Positions 15,911-24,206 of a DNA stretch of 64,000 bases are shown piece after piece. The notes below the pieces were generated by a model, which saw nothing but the letters and a program-made list of their open reading frames with translations, did not search any database and had not been told where the DNA came from. This stretch comes from G963667675 sp965249215. GTDB lineage: Bacteria > Chloroflexota > Dehalococcoidia > Lucifugimonadales > UBA3495. Made by a program: the position numbers and the translations under genes. The DNA is taken from positions 1,426,001 through 1,490,000 of the forward strand of contig CBDFLN010000002.1 of assembly GCA_965249215.1 (NCBI GenBank), read 5' to 3'. Every line of letters starts with the position of its first letter. Position 1 is the stretch's first letter.

Positions 15911-16219
15911 CTATTCCGGCTTGGCGGCGGAGACTATCTCGAAATGCTTTATCCAATACTCGCCAGTAAAGAGGTGTTCCACCTGACTGACGTTGGCCCG
16001 GATTTCCCCGCTTCTTTCGTAATTGCTCATGTCTTCCAGGGTTTCCCACATAGTCAGGCTCAGGCCTTCGTCGGGGGTATCGGTACTGGGCAGCAGGGCC
16101 CGGATTTGCAAGCCTTTGACGGTATTGACCTTTGGAGCAACCTGCTCTTGATAATGCTTCTCGAACTGGTCCCAGGAGCCCGGAATGAGCTTTCCCCAAG
16201 ATAGCCTTAGGTAGGGCAT
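15911..16219 (-). CDS. dimeric alpha-beta barrel protein (ABM-like), copy 1
   Basis: A 102-residue paralogue of the downstream gene; both share WGK...WDQ(Y/F)EK, VNTVKGL, PDEG(I/L)S, WET and GEYW(V/I)K. AGGAGGT lies 7 bases before the ATG. The two genes are separated by 43 bases and follow a strong promoter at 16319-16347. The pair probably makes related homo- or hetero-dimers. Function unknown. Confidence 0.75.
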   Translation of the reverse strand: MPYLRLSWGKLIPGSWDQFEKHYQEQVAPKVNTVKGLQIRALLPSTDTPDEGLSLTMWETLEDMSNYERSGEIRANVSQVEHLFTGEYWIKHFEIVSAAKPE

Positions 16220-16318
16220 TGAATGTACCTCCTCTGATCGGCTAAGGGGGTTCCAGGTGGGAGATCCTCAGGATGGAACACCCTGCTTCCGTGGACTCTG
16301 AATTCAGGAGTGGCCTAA

Positions 16319-16347
16319 ACTCTATCTGGCGGCGAGGGTGTTGTCAA
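16319..16347 (-). promoter_or_regulatory. promoter of the ABM-like gene pair
   Basis: Minus strand: -35 TTGACA (16342-16347), exact 17-base spacer, -10 TAGAGT (16319-16324), about 100 bases before the first ABM-like gene. It separates this pair from the upstream ATP-grasp operon. Confidence 0.7.
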
Positions 16348-16441
16348 TCTGATTGGGATACGCAGTGCCCAAGGCAACACAGCACGAATCGATACAGCAC
16401 TTGGGGGGGCGACAAGGGGCTGAAGTCGGCGCGGCCCCCAA

Positions 16442-17309
16442 TCAAGGGAGGGCGGCAAGAACCCGGACTTCCACCTCTAGCTGCGTGTCTCCGCCGCCCA
16501 GGAAGACTCCCCGAACCGGGGCCACGTCCTGGTAGTCTCGCCCAACACCGACTCTGACGTGCCTTTCTGCGGCCAGGCAACGGTTGGTGGGATCGAAGCC
16601 TACCCAACCAAGGCCGGGCAGCAGGCATTCGACCCAGGCGTGGGAGGCCGCTTGCGTAGTGTCTTCGCCGCCCTGGTTGTCCACGTACAGGTAGCCCGAC
16701 GTACCTGGACGGAATATGCCAAGAACGGGCAATTGAGATCATAACGTGGGAGTAGTCCTGGCAGACTCCCTGTCTTGATTGCAGGATGTGTTCTATTGGA
16801 GAGACCACAGTTGTGCTGCCTGGAACGTAGCGAAAGCTATGATGGAGGGTATCTCGTAGCCGCACCAGTGACTGTAGAGGGTCTTCGCAGGCCTGGATGC
16901 CCAACTCGTCTACGAACGCAGCGAGGACTGATGAAGGCCTGGAAAAGGCGCTGGGCCGAGTGAGGTCCCAATAGCCGAATAGGTCCTTCCAGGAACGAAT
17001 CACCTCCCAAGCCCCGGCCCCCAGGGAATCCGGCACTGGGGACGAGGCATCCAGTTCCACAGAGGAAAGGGCGGAAATCTCCAACAACTGGTGCTCACGG
17101 TGTATGTTTATGACCTGCTTGGTGTTGCCGAAGAAGTCGATTTCGCTGTTTTGGGGCGCTTGGGGGTCGGTGACTACCTGGAAGCTCAAGAGCAGTTGGT
17201 GGGCGTCGTCCCGGGGCTTGAGACAGAGGGCCAGAGCGCAGTGGCGGGCCGGAGACGAGTACCGGTAGCGGGAGAGGTGTTCAATCTGGTAGACAGCAGG
17301 GCCACTCAT
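16442..17309 (-). pseudogene. transglutaminase-like protease domain gene, frameshifted
   Basis: Start at 17309 (MSGPAVYQIEHLSRYRYSSP), the usual N-terminus of bacterial transglutaminase-like proteins with the N-terminal beta domain. The catalytic Cys is in SRQGVCQDYSHVMI. At about 16700 the reading frame breaks: the text runs SRYV in one frame and SGYLYVDNQGGEDTTQA in another, where the family normally reads RYVSGYL. The second frame then carries the catalytic His (ASHAWVE), the Asp region (GWVGFDPTN) and the normal ending (GVFLGGGDTQLEVEV). Two bases appear to be missing. Everything else is conserved, so this is either a recent mutation or a sequencing/assembly error. It is the third gene of the ATP-grasp operon, 4 bases after the alpha-E stop. 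Confidence 0.85.
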
Positions 17310-17313
17310 GCCG

Positions 17314-18282
17314 CTAACGTCCGGGGAAATCTTGCGCTGCGTAGTCGAAGTAGGCCGCAGCCAACAAATGGTGCAACTCCCGGCAGTGACCCCGCGCTTG
17401 CAGCAATAAATCCTGGCGATCTTCTCCGTCGGGCCACTGGTGATGGATGAGGGCCGCAGCACGGCCGGCAAAGCGCCTGGCGGCATCGCTTGCCTTGGCA
17501 TCAGGGGCGGGGCCAATAGAGTCAAGGTCTGCCGCCGTCCTATCCAGGGACCTGCAAAGGGAGTCGGGCAGCCTGGGATCGGTGGCCAACAGGTCCAGCA
17601 CCAGGTCAGGCCTGACCTGGATGCTGTACCTGCGGTTATAGGCTTCGAAGGCGTGGTAGAAGTGCAACAACCTGGTCCAATCTGCCTCGGAATAGTCTCC
17701 TGTGCGGGAATCCTCCGCCAGCTGGGACAGGAACAAAGAAATGGACATTTGGGACCGCTCGATGAACCGGCCCAGCTGCATAAAGCGCCAGCTTTCGTCG
17801 CGGTACATGGTGGCGCCAGCCACGCCGGAAAAGGTGTTCATCTCGGCAGCCATCTCGGCGTAGAACCCCTCGGGAGAGGTGAGCCAGATATCTTGCATGC
17901 CTAGTTTCCGAATCCGCAAGTAGGCCAGGTTAAGTCTGGCCCATAGTTCGGTGCTAATGCAGTGGCGCATCTGCCGGGCGTTCTCCCGGCCCATGGCGAA
18001 ACAGCTCCAAATGGAGTCAGGGTTGGAGCGGTCAAAGGTCAGATGGTCGGCCAGGGTGTAAGAATCCGCCAGGGTAAAGTCATCGCTGCCCATCAGTTCT
18101 AGGCTTCCCACCGGGGGATCCCGGTGCAGGCTATCGTAGATGCGGACCCAGCCGGAATGAATCTCGCGAATGGGACGGTCGACGAGGGCTTCGGTCTGCA
18201 ATAGCAACAACCGGCACAGGAATTCGGACCGTTCCAAGTAGCGGCCCATCCAGTAAAGCCCCTGCGCGCTGCGGGATAGCAT
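17314..18282 (-). CDS. alpha-E domain protein (DUF403)
   Basis: A 322-residue helical protein. MLSRSAQGLYWMGRYLERSEFLCRLL is the typical start of the alpha-E family, with repeated ERS/ER motifs (LGRFIERSQMSI near residue 180). Family members always travel with a circularly permuted ATP-grasp enzyme and a transglutaminase-like protein, as here, in a predicted peptide-ligation and -cleavage system. Five bases separate it from the ATP-grasp stop and four from the transglutaminase start. The biochemical role is not established. Confidence 0.92.
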   Translation of the reverse strand: MLSRSAQGLYWMGRYLERSEFLCRLLLLQTEALVDRPIREIHSGWVRIYDSLHRDPPVGSLELMGSDDFTLADSYTLADHLTFDRSNPDSIWSCFAMGRENARQMRHCISTELWARLNLAYLRIRKLGMQDIWLTSPEGFYAEMAAEMNTFSGVAGATMYRDESWRFMQLGRFIERSQMSISLFLSQLAEDSRTGDYSEADWTRLLHFYHAFEAYNRRYSIQVRPDLVLDLLATDPRLPDSLCRSLDRTAADLDSIGPAPDAKASDAARRFAGRAAALIHHQWPDGEDRQDLLLQARGHCRELHHLLAAAYFDYAAQDFPGR

Positions 18283-18287
18283 TCAGG

Positions 18288-19721
18288 TCATTCCTCAAGC
18301 ACCCAAAGGTCTTTGCCTCCGCCCCCTTGGCTGGAGTTGACCACCAAACTCCCCCGCCGCAGGGCTACGCGGCAGAATGCGCCGGGGACCATGCGGGTGG
18401 TCCGCCCACGAAGCACAAAGGGCCGCAAGTCGACGTGCCTTGACTCAATGGCGCCGTCAATAAGGCAGGGTGCTCGGGAAAGGGCGAGCACCGGTTGTGA
18501 GACGAAACTCCCGGGGTTGCTCCGCAGTTGAACGGCGTAGTCTTCCCGCTCTTGAGAGGTAGCGTGGGGGCCAATCAACATTCCATAGCCGCCCGACCCG
18601 CCAACCCGTTTCACCACCAGATTTTCCAGGTTGTCGAGGGTGTATTCCAGGTCTTCCGGCCGCCGGCAAAGGTAGGTCTCAACGTTGGCCAGGACCGGCT
18701 CTTCTCCCAAGTAGTAGCGAATCATGTCGGGCACGTAAGCGTACACGCTTTTGTCGTCCGCGACGCCCGTTCCCGGCGCGTTTGCCAGGGCGACGTTGCC
18801 CTGCTTGCAAGCGTGGAGGAGTCCCGGAGTCCCCAGAAGGGAATCGGGACGGAAGACCAGCGGGTCCAGGAAATCGTCGTCCACACGGCGGTAGATTACG
18901 TCAACCCGTCGCAGGTCCGTGGTGGTCCTCATGTAGACGAAGCCGTCATTCACCAACAGGTCGCGGCCCTCAACCAGTTCGGCGCCAATCTCCCGGGCCA
19001 GAAACATGTGCTCATAGAAGGCAGAGTTGTAGACTCCGGGGGTGAGCAGCGCAATGCACGGCTCGGAGCGTCCGCCGGGGGCGAGTTCCAGAAGCGTCTC
19101 CCGCAACAGGCGCCCGTACTGCTCCACGTCCCGCACCCGGGAACTTCGGTAGAGGCGGCGCAGGCTGGCCTTCACCGCCTTGCGGTTGGCAATCATGTAT
19201 GAGACGCCGGAAGGGACCCTCAGGTTGTCTTCCAGCACCATGAAGCCATCGTTGGTCCTGACCAGGTCTGTGCCGCAAATAGCAACCCAGACGCCCTGGG
19301 GGGCAGAAAAGCCTCGCATCTCCACCCGGTATTGGGGGCAGTCACGCACCACGTCCACGGGAATCACCCCGTCATTGATGATGCGGGCTTCACCGTATAC
19401 GTCTTCAAGAAAGAGGTTCAGGGCTTTAATCCGCTGGTCCAGACCTTTTTCCAAGCGCCGCCACTCGGCCCCCGGAAGCACCCGGGGCAGGCAGTCGACC
19501 GGGATTATTCGTTCCTCACCCTCCTCGTCTCCGTAAACGGTGAAGGAAATACCTTCGTTGGAAAAAGACCGAGTTACGCGCTCTTGTATGCTGCTTAACT
19601 GCTCGGCAGAGAGTTGGTCCAACGTTTCGTGAAGCTCCCGGCAATGTTCCCGAGGCGCGCCGGCGGGCTCGAACATCTCGTCGTATACCGACTGCTCCAG
19701 CTGGTAGTTGTCGAAGTTCAT
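18288..19721 (-). CDS. circularly permuted type-2 ATP-grasp protein
   Basis: A 477-residue protein of the DUF404/DUF407 ATP-grasp family, predicted to form peptide (amide) bonds using ATP. Recognisable: YDEMFEPAGAPREHC start, GISFTVYGDEEGEERIIPVD, the nucleotide-binding block GFMVLEDNLRVPSGVSYMI, LTPGVYNSAFYEH, and the C-terminal half VVKRVGGSGGYGMLIGP with RHVDLRPFV. Length is usual. It heads the operon with alpha-E and transglutaminase genes. The substrate peptide is unknown. Confidence 0.93.
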   Translation of the reverse strand: MNFDNYQLEQSVYDEMFEPAGAPREHCRELHETLDQLSAEQLSSIQERVTRSFSNEGISFTVYGDEEGEERIIPVDCLPRVLPGAEWRRLEKGLDQRIKALNLFLEDVYGEARIINDGVIPVDVVRDCPQYRVEMRGFSAPQGVWVAICGTDLVRTNDGFMVLEDNLRVPSGVSYMIANRKAVKASLRRLYRSSRVRDVEQYGRLLRETLLELAPGGRSEPCIALLTPGVYNSAFYEHMFLAREIGAELVEGRDLLVNDGFVYMRTTTDLRRVDVIYRRVDDDFLDPLVFRPDSLLGTPGLLHACKQGNVALANAPGTGVADDKSVYAYVPDMIRYYLGEEPVLANVETYLCRRPEDLEYTLDNLENLVVKRVGGSGGYGMLIGPHATSQEREDYAVQLRSNPGSFVSQPVLALSRAPCLIDGAIESRHVDLRPFVLRGRTTRMVPGAFCRVALRRGSLVVNSSQGGGGKDLWVLEE

Positions 19722-19951
19722 GGCACTGACAATATTATGGAGGAGCCACAGTTTACCAGACTGCTTTGCCGAAATAGCGCGGCCCGCCAGGCCTCTGGAT
19801 TGACAATCAACGGCGCGGCGGATAAGTTTAGGGCCTTCCCAGGCATTCCCCGATGGTATGTCCTGCCTCGTTCATCAATGAAAACGCCTTCCGGGGAGAA
19901 GATGAAGACCATAGCCCCATAGCCGATTCGGTCCGCCAGGAGGGAGTCAGG

Positions 19952-21109
19952 ATGGCAGTTCAGCCCTTCGAGATACAAGCACCGGAAGAAACTCTTGCCG
20001 ATCTTCGAGACAGGCTGGCCCGCACCCGCTGGCCAGATGAGATACACGGATCGGAGTGGGACTACGGTACGAATCTGGCTTACATGAAGGAACTGGTGGA
20101 GTATTGGCTAAACGACTTCGATTGGCGGGCGCAGGAAAGGCTCATCAATTCCGTTAAGCACTACCGCACCCAAGTCGACGGGCTGGGGATTCACTTCATC
20201 CATGAGAGAGGAAAGGGGCCCAACCCGATTCCCCTGGTGATGACCCACGGCTGGCCCGGCTCGTTTTTCGAGATGCACAAAATCCTGCCCCTGCTGACCG
20301 ACCCGGGGAGTCACGGCGGAGACCCTGCAGACTCCTTCGACGTGATAGTCCCCTCGATGCCAGGGTACGGATTCTCGGACGCTGTTCATGAACGGGGCAT
20401 GCACGTATTCAAGGTATCGGACCTGTGGGCCAAGCTGATGACCGAGGAGCTGGGTTATGCGAGATTCGGGGCCCAGGGCGGAGACTGGGGGGGTAACGTC
20501 ACTGCCTATTTGGGGTTCGCCTATCCAGAGCATTTGATAGGCATTCACTTGACCGCGTTGCACAGCCCTGCTCCGTATTTGGGACCCGGTTCGAGGGAGC
20601 TATCGGAACGGGAGAGGGCCCTCCTGGAGGCCAAGGAGCGGTGGAGCCAAAACGAGAACGGATACAGCCGTATTCAAGGAACCAAACCGCAGACTCTTTC
20701 CTACGGGATGAACGACTCCCCAGCCGGCATGGCCGCCTGGCTGGTGGAAAAATACCGTTCCTGGAGCGACTGCGGCGGAGATATCGAGAGCAGGTACACC
20801 AAGGACGAGCTTCTCACCACCGTGATGATCTACTGGGTAACCCAGACGTTCAACTCGGCAGCCCGCCTCTATTACGAGACGCAACACAATAACTGGGAGA
20901 TGAAGAAAGGGGAACTGGTCCAGGCGCCGGTTGGCATAGCCAGCTTCCCCAAGGAAATATGTCCGCCGCCCAGGGAGTGGGCCGAACGCAGCTTCAACAA
21001 CATCCAACGTTGGACCGACATGCCGAGCGGCGGCCATTTCTCTGCCCTGGAAGAGCCTGTATTACTGGCTGAAGACGTTAAAGCATTTTTCCGGGGCCTC
21101 CGGGGCTAG
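19952..21109 (+). CDS. epoxide hydrolase, EHN-domain type
   Basis: A 385-residue alpha/beta hydrolase with the N-terminal EHN lid domain (FEIQAPEETLADLRDRLART, DWRAQERLINSVKHYR). Oxyanion region HGWPGS (residues 99-104), nucleophile D178 in GGDWGG, and the catalytic His H362 in GGHFSALEEP. It resembles microsomal-type epoxide hydrolases that open epoxides to diols, although bacterial members may act on other substrates. An AGGAGG site precedes the ATG at 19952; an upstream in-frame ATG (19853) gives a non-family extension. It converges on the HAD gene. Confidence 0.92.
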   Translation: MAVQPFEIQAPEETLADLRDRLARTRWPDEIHGSEWDYGTNLAYMKELVEYWLNDFDWRAQERLINSVKHYRTQVDGLGIHFIHERGKGPNPIPLVMTHGWPGSFFEMHKILPLLTDPGSHGGDPADSFDVIVPSMPGYGFSDAVHERGMHVFKVSDLWAKLMTEELGYARFGAQGGDWGGNVTAYLGFAYPEHLIGIHLTALHSPAPYLGPGSRELSERERALLEAKERWSQNENGYSRIQGTKPQTLSYGMNDSPAGMAAWLVEKYRSWSDCGGDIESRYTKDELLTTVMIYWVTQTFNSAARLYYETQHNNWEMKKGELVQAPVGIASFPKEICPPPREWAERSFNNIQRWTDMPSGGHFSALEEPVLLAEDVKAFFRGLRG

Positions 21110-21233
21110 GGGCCGGTCCGGGGCGCCGGAATAGGTCAGCGCCACCGATACCCAGCCTGGGGATGGAATTCGGCTGTCTACCCCGGCAAGAGCCAACGCG
21201 GACAGGGGACGATCAAAGACTCCTGGCCGACTG

Positions 21234-21980
21234 CTACTGCTGCAGCAACGCCAGCTCCTCGATGGCCACCGCGAGCCCGTCTTCTTCTACCGGCGGGGCC
21301 ACATAGTCCGCAATCGCCTTCAACTCGTCTGGGGCGTTGCCCATGGCGACGCCAAGCCCACACATTTGCAGCAATGGGATGTCATTGTAACTATCCCCGG
21401 CGGCCATTATGTCGCCGGCGTCGACCTGATACATGCCAGCCAAATGGAGAGCGGCAGCAGCCTTGTCCACCTGGCAGCTTGTGTAGTCGACAGCCCAAAA
21501 GCCGTTGTACGGCAGAAACACCTTCACCACGTTCAAGCCGGGATTGACGGAAAAGCGGCGCACCAACTTGTCTGCGCCTTCTTCGTCCAAATCCAAGGCC
21601 GAGATGCGGACCATGTTCCAATGGGTGATGTTGGTGTAGTCGGTGACCGAGCCGCCGGGGTAAGTGGCGATGAACTCAGCACGATCCCTTTGCAAGGCTC
21701 GAATGATCTCACGCGCCTGCGCCGGGTGCAGCGGCCGAGTCCAAAGCGGTTGGCCGCTGGCCGGGTCGAGGATGGCCGCGCCGCCGTCGCAAATCTGGGG
21801 CGTTGTAAGACCCAGTTGCCTGGCGAATTTGATAGTGTGGACGGCCTCCCGGCCCGTGGCTATGGATACCGGAACAAGTTGTGACAAACGAGTGACTGCC
21901 CGGTATACCCTGGCCGAGATCTCCTCGTTTTTGCCAATCAGCGTTCCGTCAAGGTCGATGACGGCGGCCCGTATTTTCAC
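21234..21980 (-). CDS. HAD-superfamily (Cof-like) phosphatase
   Basis: A 248-residue hydrolase. Motif I DLDGTLIGKN (nucleophile D9, acid D11), motif II SIATGR, motif III lysine in QVDKAAAAL, motif IV GDSYNDIPLL. The cap region between motifs II and III is of the C2B type usual for Cof/sugar-phosphate phosphatases. Cytoplasmic. Substrate unknown. It is followed by no terminator I can see and faces the epoxide hydrolase. Confidence 0.9.
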   Translation of the reverse strand: MKIRAAVIDLDGTLIGKNEEISARVYRAVTRLSQLVPVSIATGREAVHTIKFARQLGLTTPQICDGGAAILDPASGQPLWTRPLHPAQAREIIRALQRDRAEFIATYPGGSVTDYTNITHWNMVRISALDLDEEGADKLVRRFSVNPGLNVVKVFLPYNGFWAVDYTSCQVDKAAAALHLAGMYQVDAGDIMAAGDSYNDIPLLQMCGLGVAMGNAPDELKAIADYVAPPVEEDGLAVAIEELALLQQ

Positions 21981-22047
21981 CGCATCGAGCCTGACGTGCT
22001 CACATCACCATCGCCTGCGAGAGCGACCTGGCCGGGAGGTGTTCCCA

Positions 22048-22500
22048 CTAGCTGAACACCAACTCCGTGTTGCGGGGACCGGGCCGCCGCATCTCGGCCA
22101 ATCCCTCTTCATCGGTTGCTTTGGTGTCGCAGAACAGCTCAATGCCGTTGCCGTCGGGGTCATGGAAGTAGATGCTCTTGGTCATGCCGTGGTCGGTGGC
22201 GCGGTCGATTTCCACCCCATAGTCAGCCAGACGGTGGTAATACCGGGTCAGGGCGTCAAAGTCCTCCACCTGAAAGGCCATGTGGTTCAACCCAAGGGCG
22301 CCCGGGGTAACCGGAGCGGCGTCCTCTGCAGCCTGGAATAAGGCAAGGTCGTGATGGACTTTGCCACAGGTCAAGAAGACGCCGAAGCCGGGGCGTTCGA
22401 CGGCGATTTCGAAGCCCAGGGCCTCGGTGTAGAACTTGGCGGATGCCCCTTGGTCCCTGACGTTTAGCACCAAATGGCCTACGCGCTTGGGCCTAAGCAT
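22048..22500 (-). CDS. VOC-family protein (glyoxalase / extradiol dioxygenase fold)
   Basis: A 150-residue single-module VOC protein: RVGHLVLNVRDQGASAKFYTEALGF, then LNHMAFQVEDFDAL, and IYFHDPDGNGIELFCD. Metal ligands by position: H in VGHLVL, H in LNHMAF, E in GIELF, as in catechol dioxygenases and fosfomycin-type enzymes. The start at 22500 (MLRPKRVGHL) is chosen over 22563 because the extension is not family-like and a promoter -10 lies at 22564. Reaction unknown. Confidence 0.85.
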   Translation of the reverse strand: MLRPKRVGHLVLNVRDQGASAKFYTEALGFEIAVERPGFGVFLTCGKVHHDLALFQAAEDAAPVTPGALGLNHMAFQVEDFDALTRYYHRLADYGVEIDRATDHGMTKSIYFHDPDGNGIELFCDTKATDEEGLAEMRRPGPRNTELVFS

Positions 22501-22563
22501 GGCATTTCTCCCTAGTGAATAGGTGGTGGGGGCTATGGTGAGCAGAGCCCAAGATTTCAGCAC

Positions 22564-22592
22564 ACTATACCCTTGTCTGCGCCGGTTGCCAA
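22564..22592 (-). promoter_or_regulatory. promoter of the VOC gene
   Basis: Minus strand: -35 TTGGCA (22587-22592), 17-base spacer, -10 TATAGT (22564-22569). Confidence 0.6.
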
Positions 22593-22637
22593 GGAAATTC
22601 CGGGGTAACCGGGGTTCGCGCAGACGGGTGTCGTCCC

Positions 22638-22666
22638 TTGCGGCTAGGTGCAGGAAAGGTTAAAAT
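22638..22666 (+). promoter_or_regulatory. promoter of the FAH-nitroreductase operon
   Basis: -10 TAAAAT (22661-22666) with a weak -35 TTGCGG (22638-22643) at 17-base spacing, 45 bases before the FAH-family start and divergent from the VOC promoter. Confidence 0.4.
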
Positions 22667-22711
22667 CGTCGCCTAGCATCGCTAGTGACCTATGGCGGGA
22701 GCTGGGAGTAA

Positions 22712-23518
22712 ATGAAGCTGGCGCGTTTCAGGGCCAACAGGCGTGTAGCCTACGGCGTAGTCGAAGATGACGAGATCATTGAAATCAGGGGGAGCATCTA
22801 CACCCGGTTTCGCATGACCGACACCAGGCACAAGCTGGAACAGGTGAAACTATTGCCTCCTACGGATCCCACGGGAATACTGGGACCGGGATTGAATTTC
22901 GCCGACCGACTGGAGTTTGCGGCTTCGATATATGACAACGGAAAAGGCCAGCCCCAATTGCCGGAGCATCCAGAGCCATGGGTAAAGGGCCGCGGTTCCT
23001 TGACCGGCCACCAAGACCCCATCATCATTCCGAGGGATTCCGAGGGACAGATACATTACGACGGTGAAGCGGTAGCAGTGATCGGCAAAATGTGCCGGCG
23101 GGTCACCCCAGCCCAGGCGGGCAGGTTCATCCTGGGGTACACCTGCGGGAACGACGTAAGCGATCGCACCTGGCAGAGGGACGACCGGACTTCGTGGCGG
23201 GCCAAGGGCGCCGATACATTCGCTCCGGTGGGGCCCTGGATTGAGACCGACATTGACCCGCAAAACCTTGAGCTCATAGTGCGACTGAACGACGAGGAGA
23301 AACAGCGGGCCTACACCAAGGATATGCTGTTCCCATTTCACGAAATCGTCAGCTACATAAGCCAGCAGGTGACCCTGCGCCCGGGAGACCTGGTGTACTC
23401 GGGGGCCACCGGCGCCACCTCAGCGATGAAGCCCGGCGACACCGTGGAAGTCGAAATCCCCGGAATAGGAGTATTGCGCAACCCGGTGACAGCGGAGTTT
23501 GACGCTTCAGCCATCTAG
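22712..23518 (+). CDS. fumarylacetoacetate hydrolase (FAH) family protein
   Basis: A 268-residue protein of the FAH/HpaG fold, which hydrolyses or isomerises beta-dicarbonyl acids in aromatic and sugar-acid catabolism. Metal-site region HYDGEAVAVIGK and GYTCGNDVSDRTWQRDD are present. The usual TGTPxGV loop is replaced by SGATGATSAMKPGDTVEVEI, so the substrate or activity may be altered. Length is standard. A nitroreductase follows after 33 bases in the same direction, suggesting one operon. Confidence 0.88.
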   Translation: MKLARFRANRRVAYGVVEDDEIIEIRGSIYTRFRMTDTRHKLEQVKLLPPTDPTGILGPGLNFADRLEFAASIYDNGKGQPQLPEHPEPWVKGRGSLTGHQDPIIIPRDSEGQIHYDGEAVAVIGKMCRRVTPAQAGRFILGYTCGNDVSDRTWQRDDRTSWRAKGADTFAPVGPWIETDIDPQNLELIVRLNDEEKQRAYTKDMLFPFHEIVSYISQQVTLRPGDLVYSGATGATSAMKPGDTVEVEIPGIGVLRNPVTAEFDASAI

Positions 23519-23551
23519 GCCATCTACATCAACCCAAGCCAGGAGAAACCC

Positions 23552-24160
23552 GTGCCAGATGAAATGGGACTGTTCGAGGCTATCTACACGCAGCGGGCAA
23601 TCAGGGCTTTTAAGCACGACCCCATCCCGGACCATCTCATAACCACACTGTTGCAAGCCGCCGTCAAGGCGCCGACGGGCGGAGCCAGCGAAAACTGGCG
23701 GTTCATCGTGATCCGGGACCCGGAAACCCGGGGCAAGATCGCCGAGATGTACCGGGCAGGGCCTGACTTTGAGATCACTCCCGACATGACACCACAACAA
23801 CGTCGCGTCTACGCCTCGGCCCAGCGGCTTGAGGACAATATGGAACAAGTGCCAGCGTTTATTCTTGCCTGCATTCGAGTATATCCAGGTTACTCGACCT
23901 GGGGAGCCACCATCTACCCTGCCGTGCAGAACATACTGCTAGCAGCCCGTGTCCTGGGGCTGGGCAGCGTTTTGACGACCCGCGTAATCCAATATGACTC
24001 GGAATTCAGAAAGTTGTTGGATATACCTGAAGACGTGCAGCCGGCGGCCCTGTTGCCGATAGGGTATCCTGCTGAAGGAGCCCGATATGGGCCTACGACA
24101 CGCAGGCCAATAGAGGAAGTCGCATTTAGCGAGCGATGGGGAAATAGCTGGCAGACTTGA
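23552..24160 (+). CDS. nitroreductase-family FMN oxidoreductase
   Basis: A 202-residue flavoprotein. The FMN-binding N-terminus reads IYTQRAIRAFKHDPIPDHLI...KAPTGGASENWRFIVI; the later YPAVQNILLAARVLGLGSVLT and LLPIGYPAE blocks are typical. The start codon is GTG at 23552 behind AGGAG. Acts on NAD(P)H with nitro compounds, quinones or other electron acceptors; physiological substrate unknown. Second gene of the FAH operon, convergent with the ABC ATPase gene. Confidence 0.9.
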   Translation: MPDEMGLFEAIYTQRAIRAFKHDPIPDHLITTLLQAAVKAPTGGASENWRFIVIRDPETRGKIAEMYRAGPDFEITPDMTPQQRRVYASAQRLEDNMEQVPAFILACIRVYPGYSTWGATIYPAVQNILLAARVLGLGSVLTTRVIQYDSEFRKLLDIPEDVQPAALLPIGYPAEGARYGPTTRRPIEEVAFSERWGNSWQT

Positions 24161-24206
24161 GCACATGACGGCGCAGGGCCGTCGTTTGGCTGTTCGCCGG
24201 CAAGTG

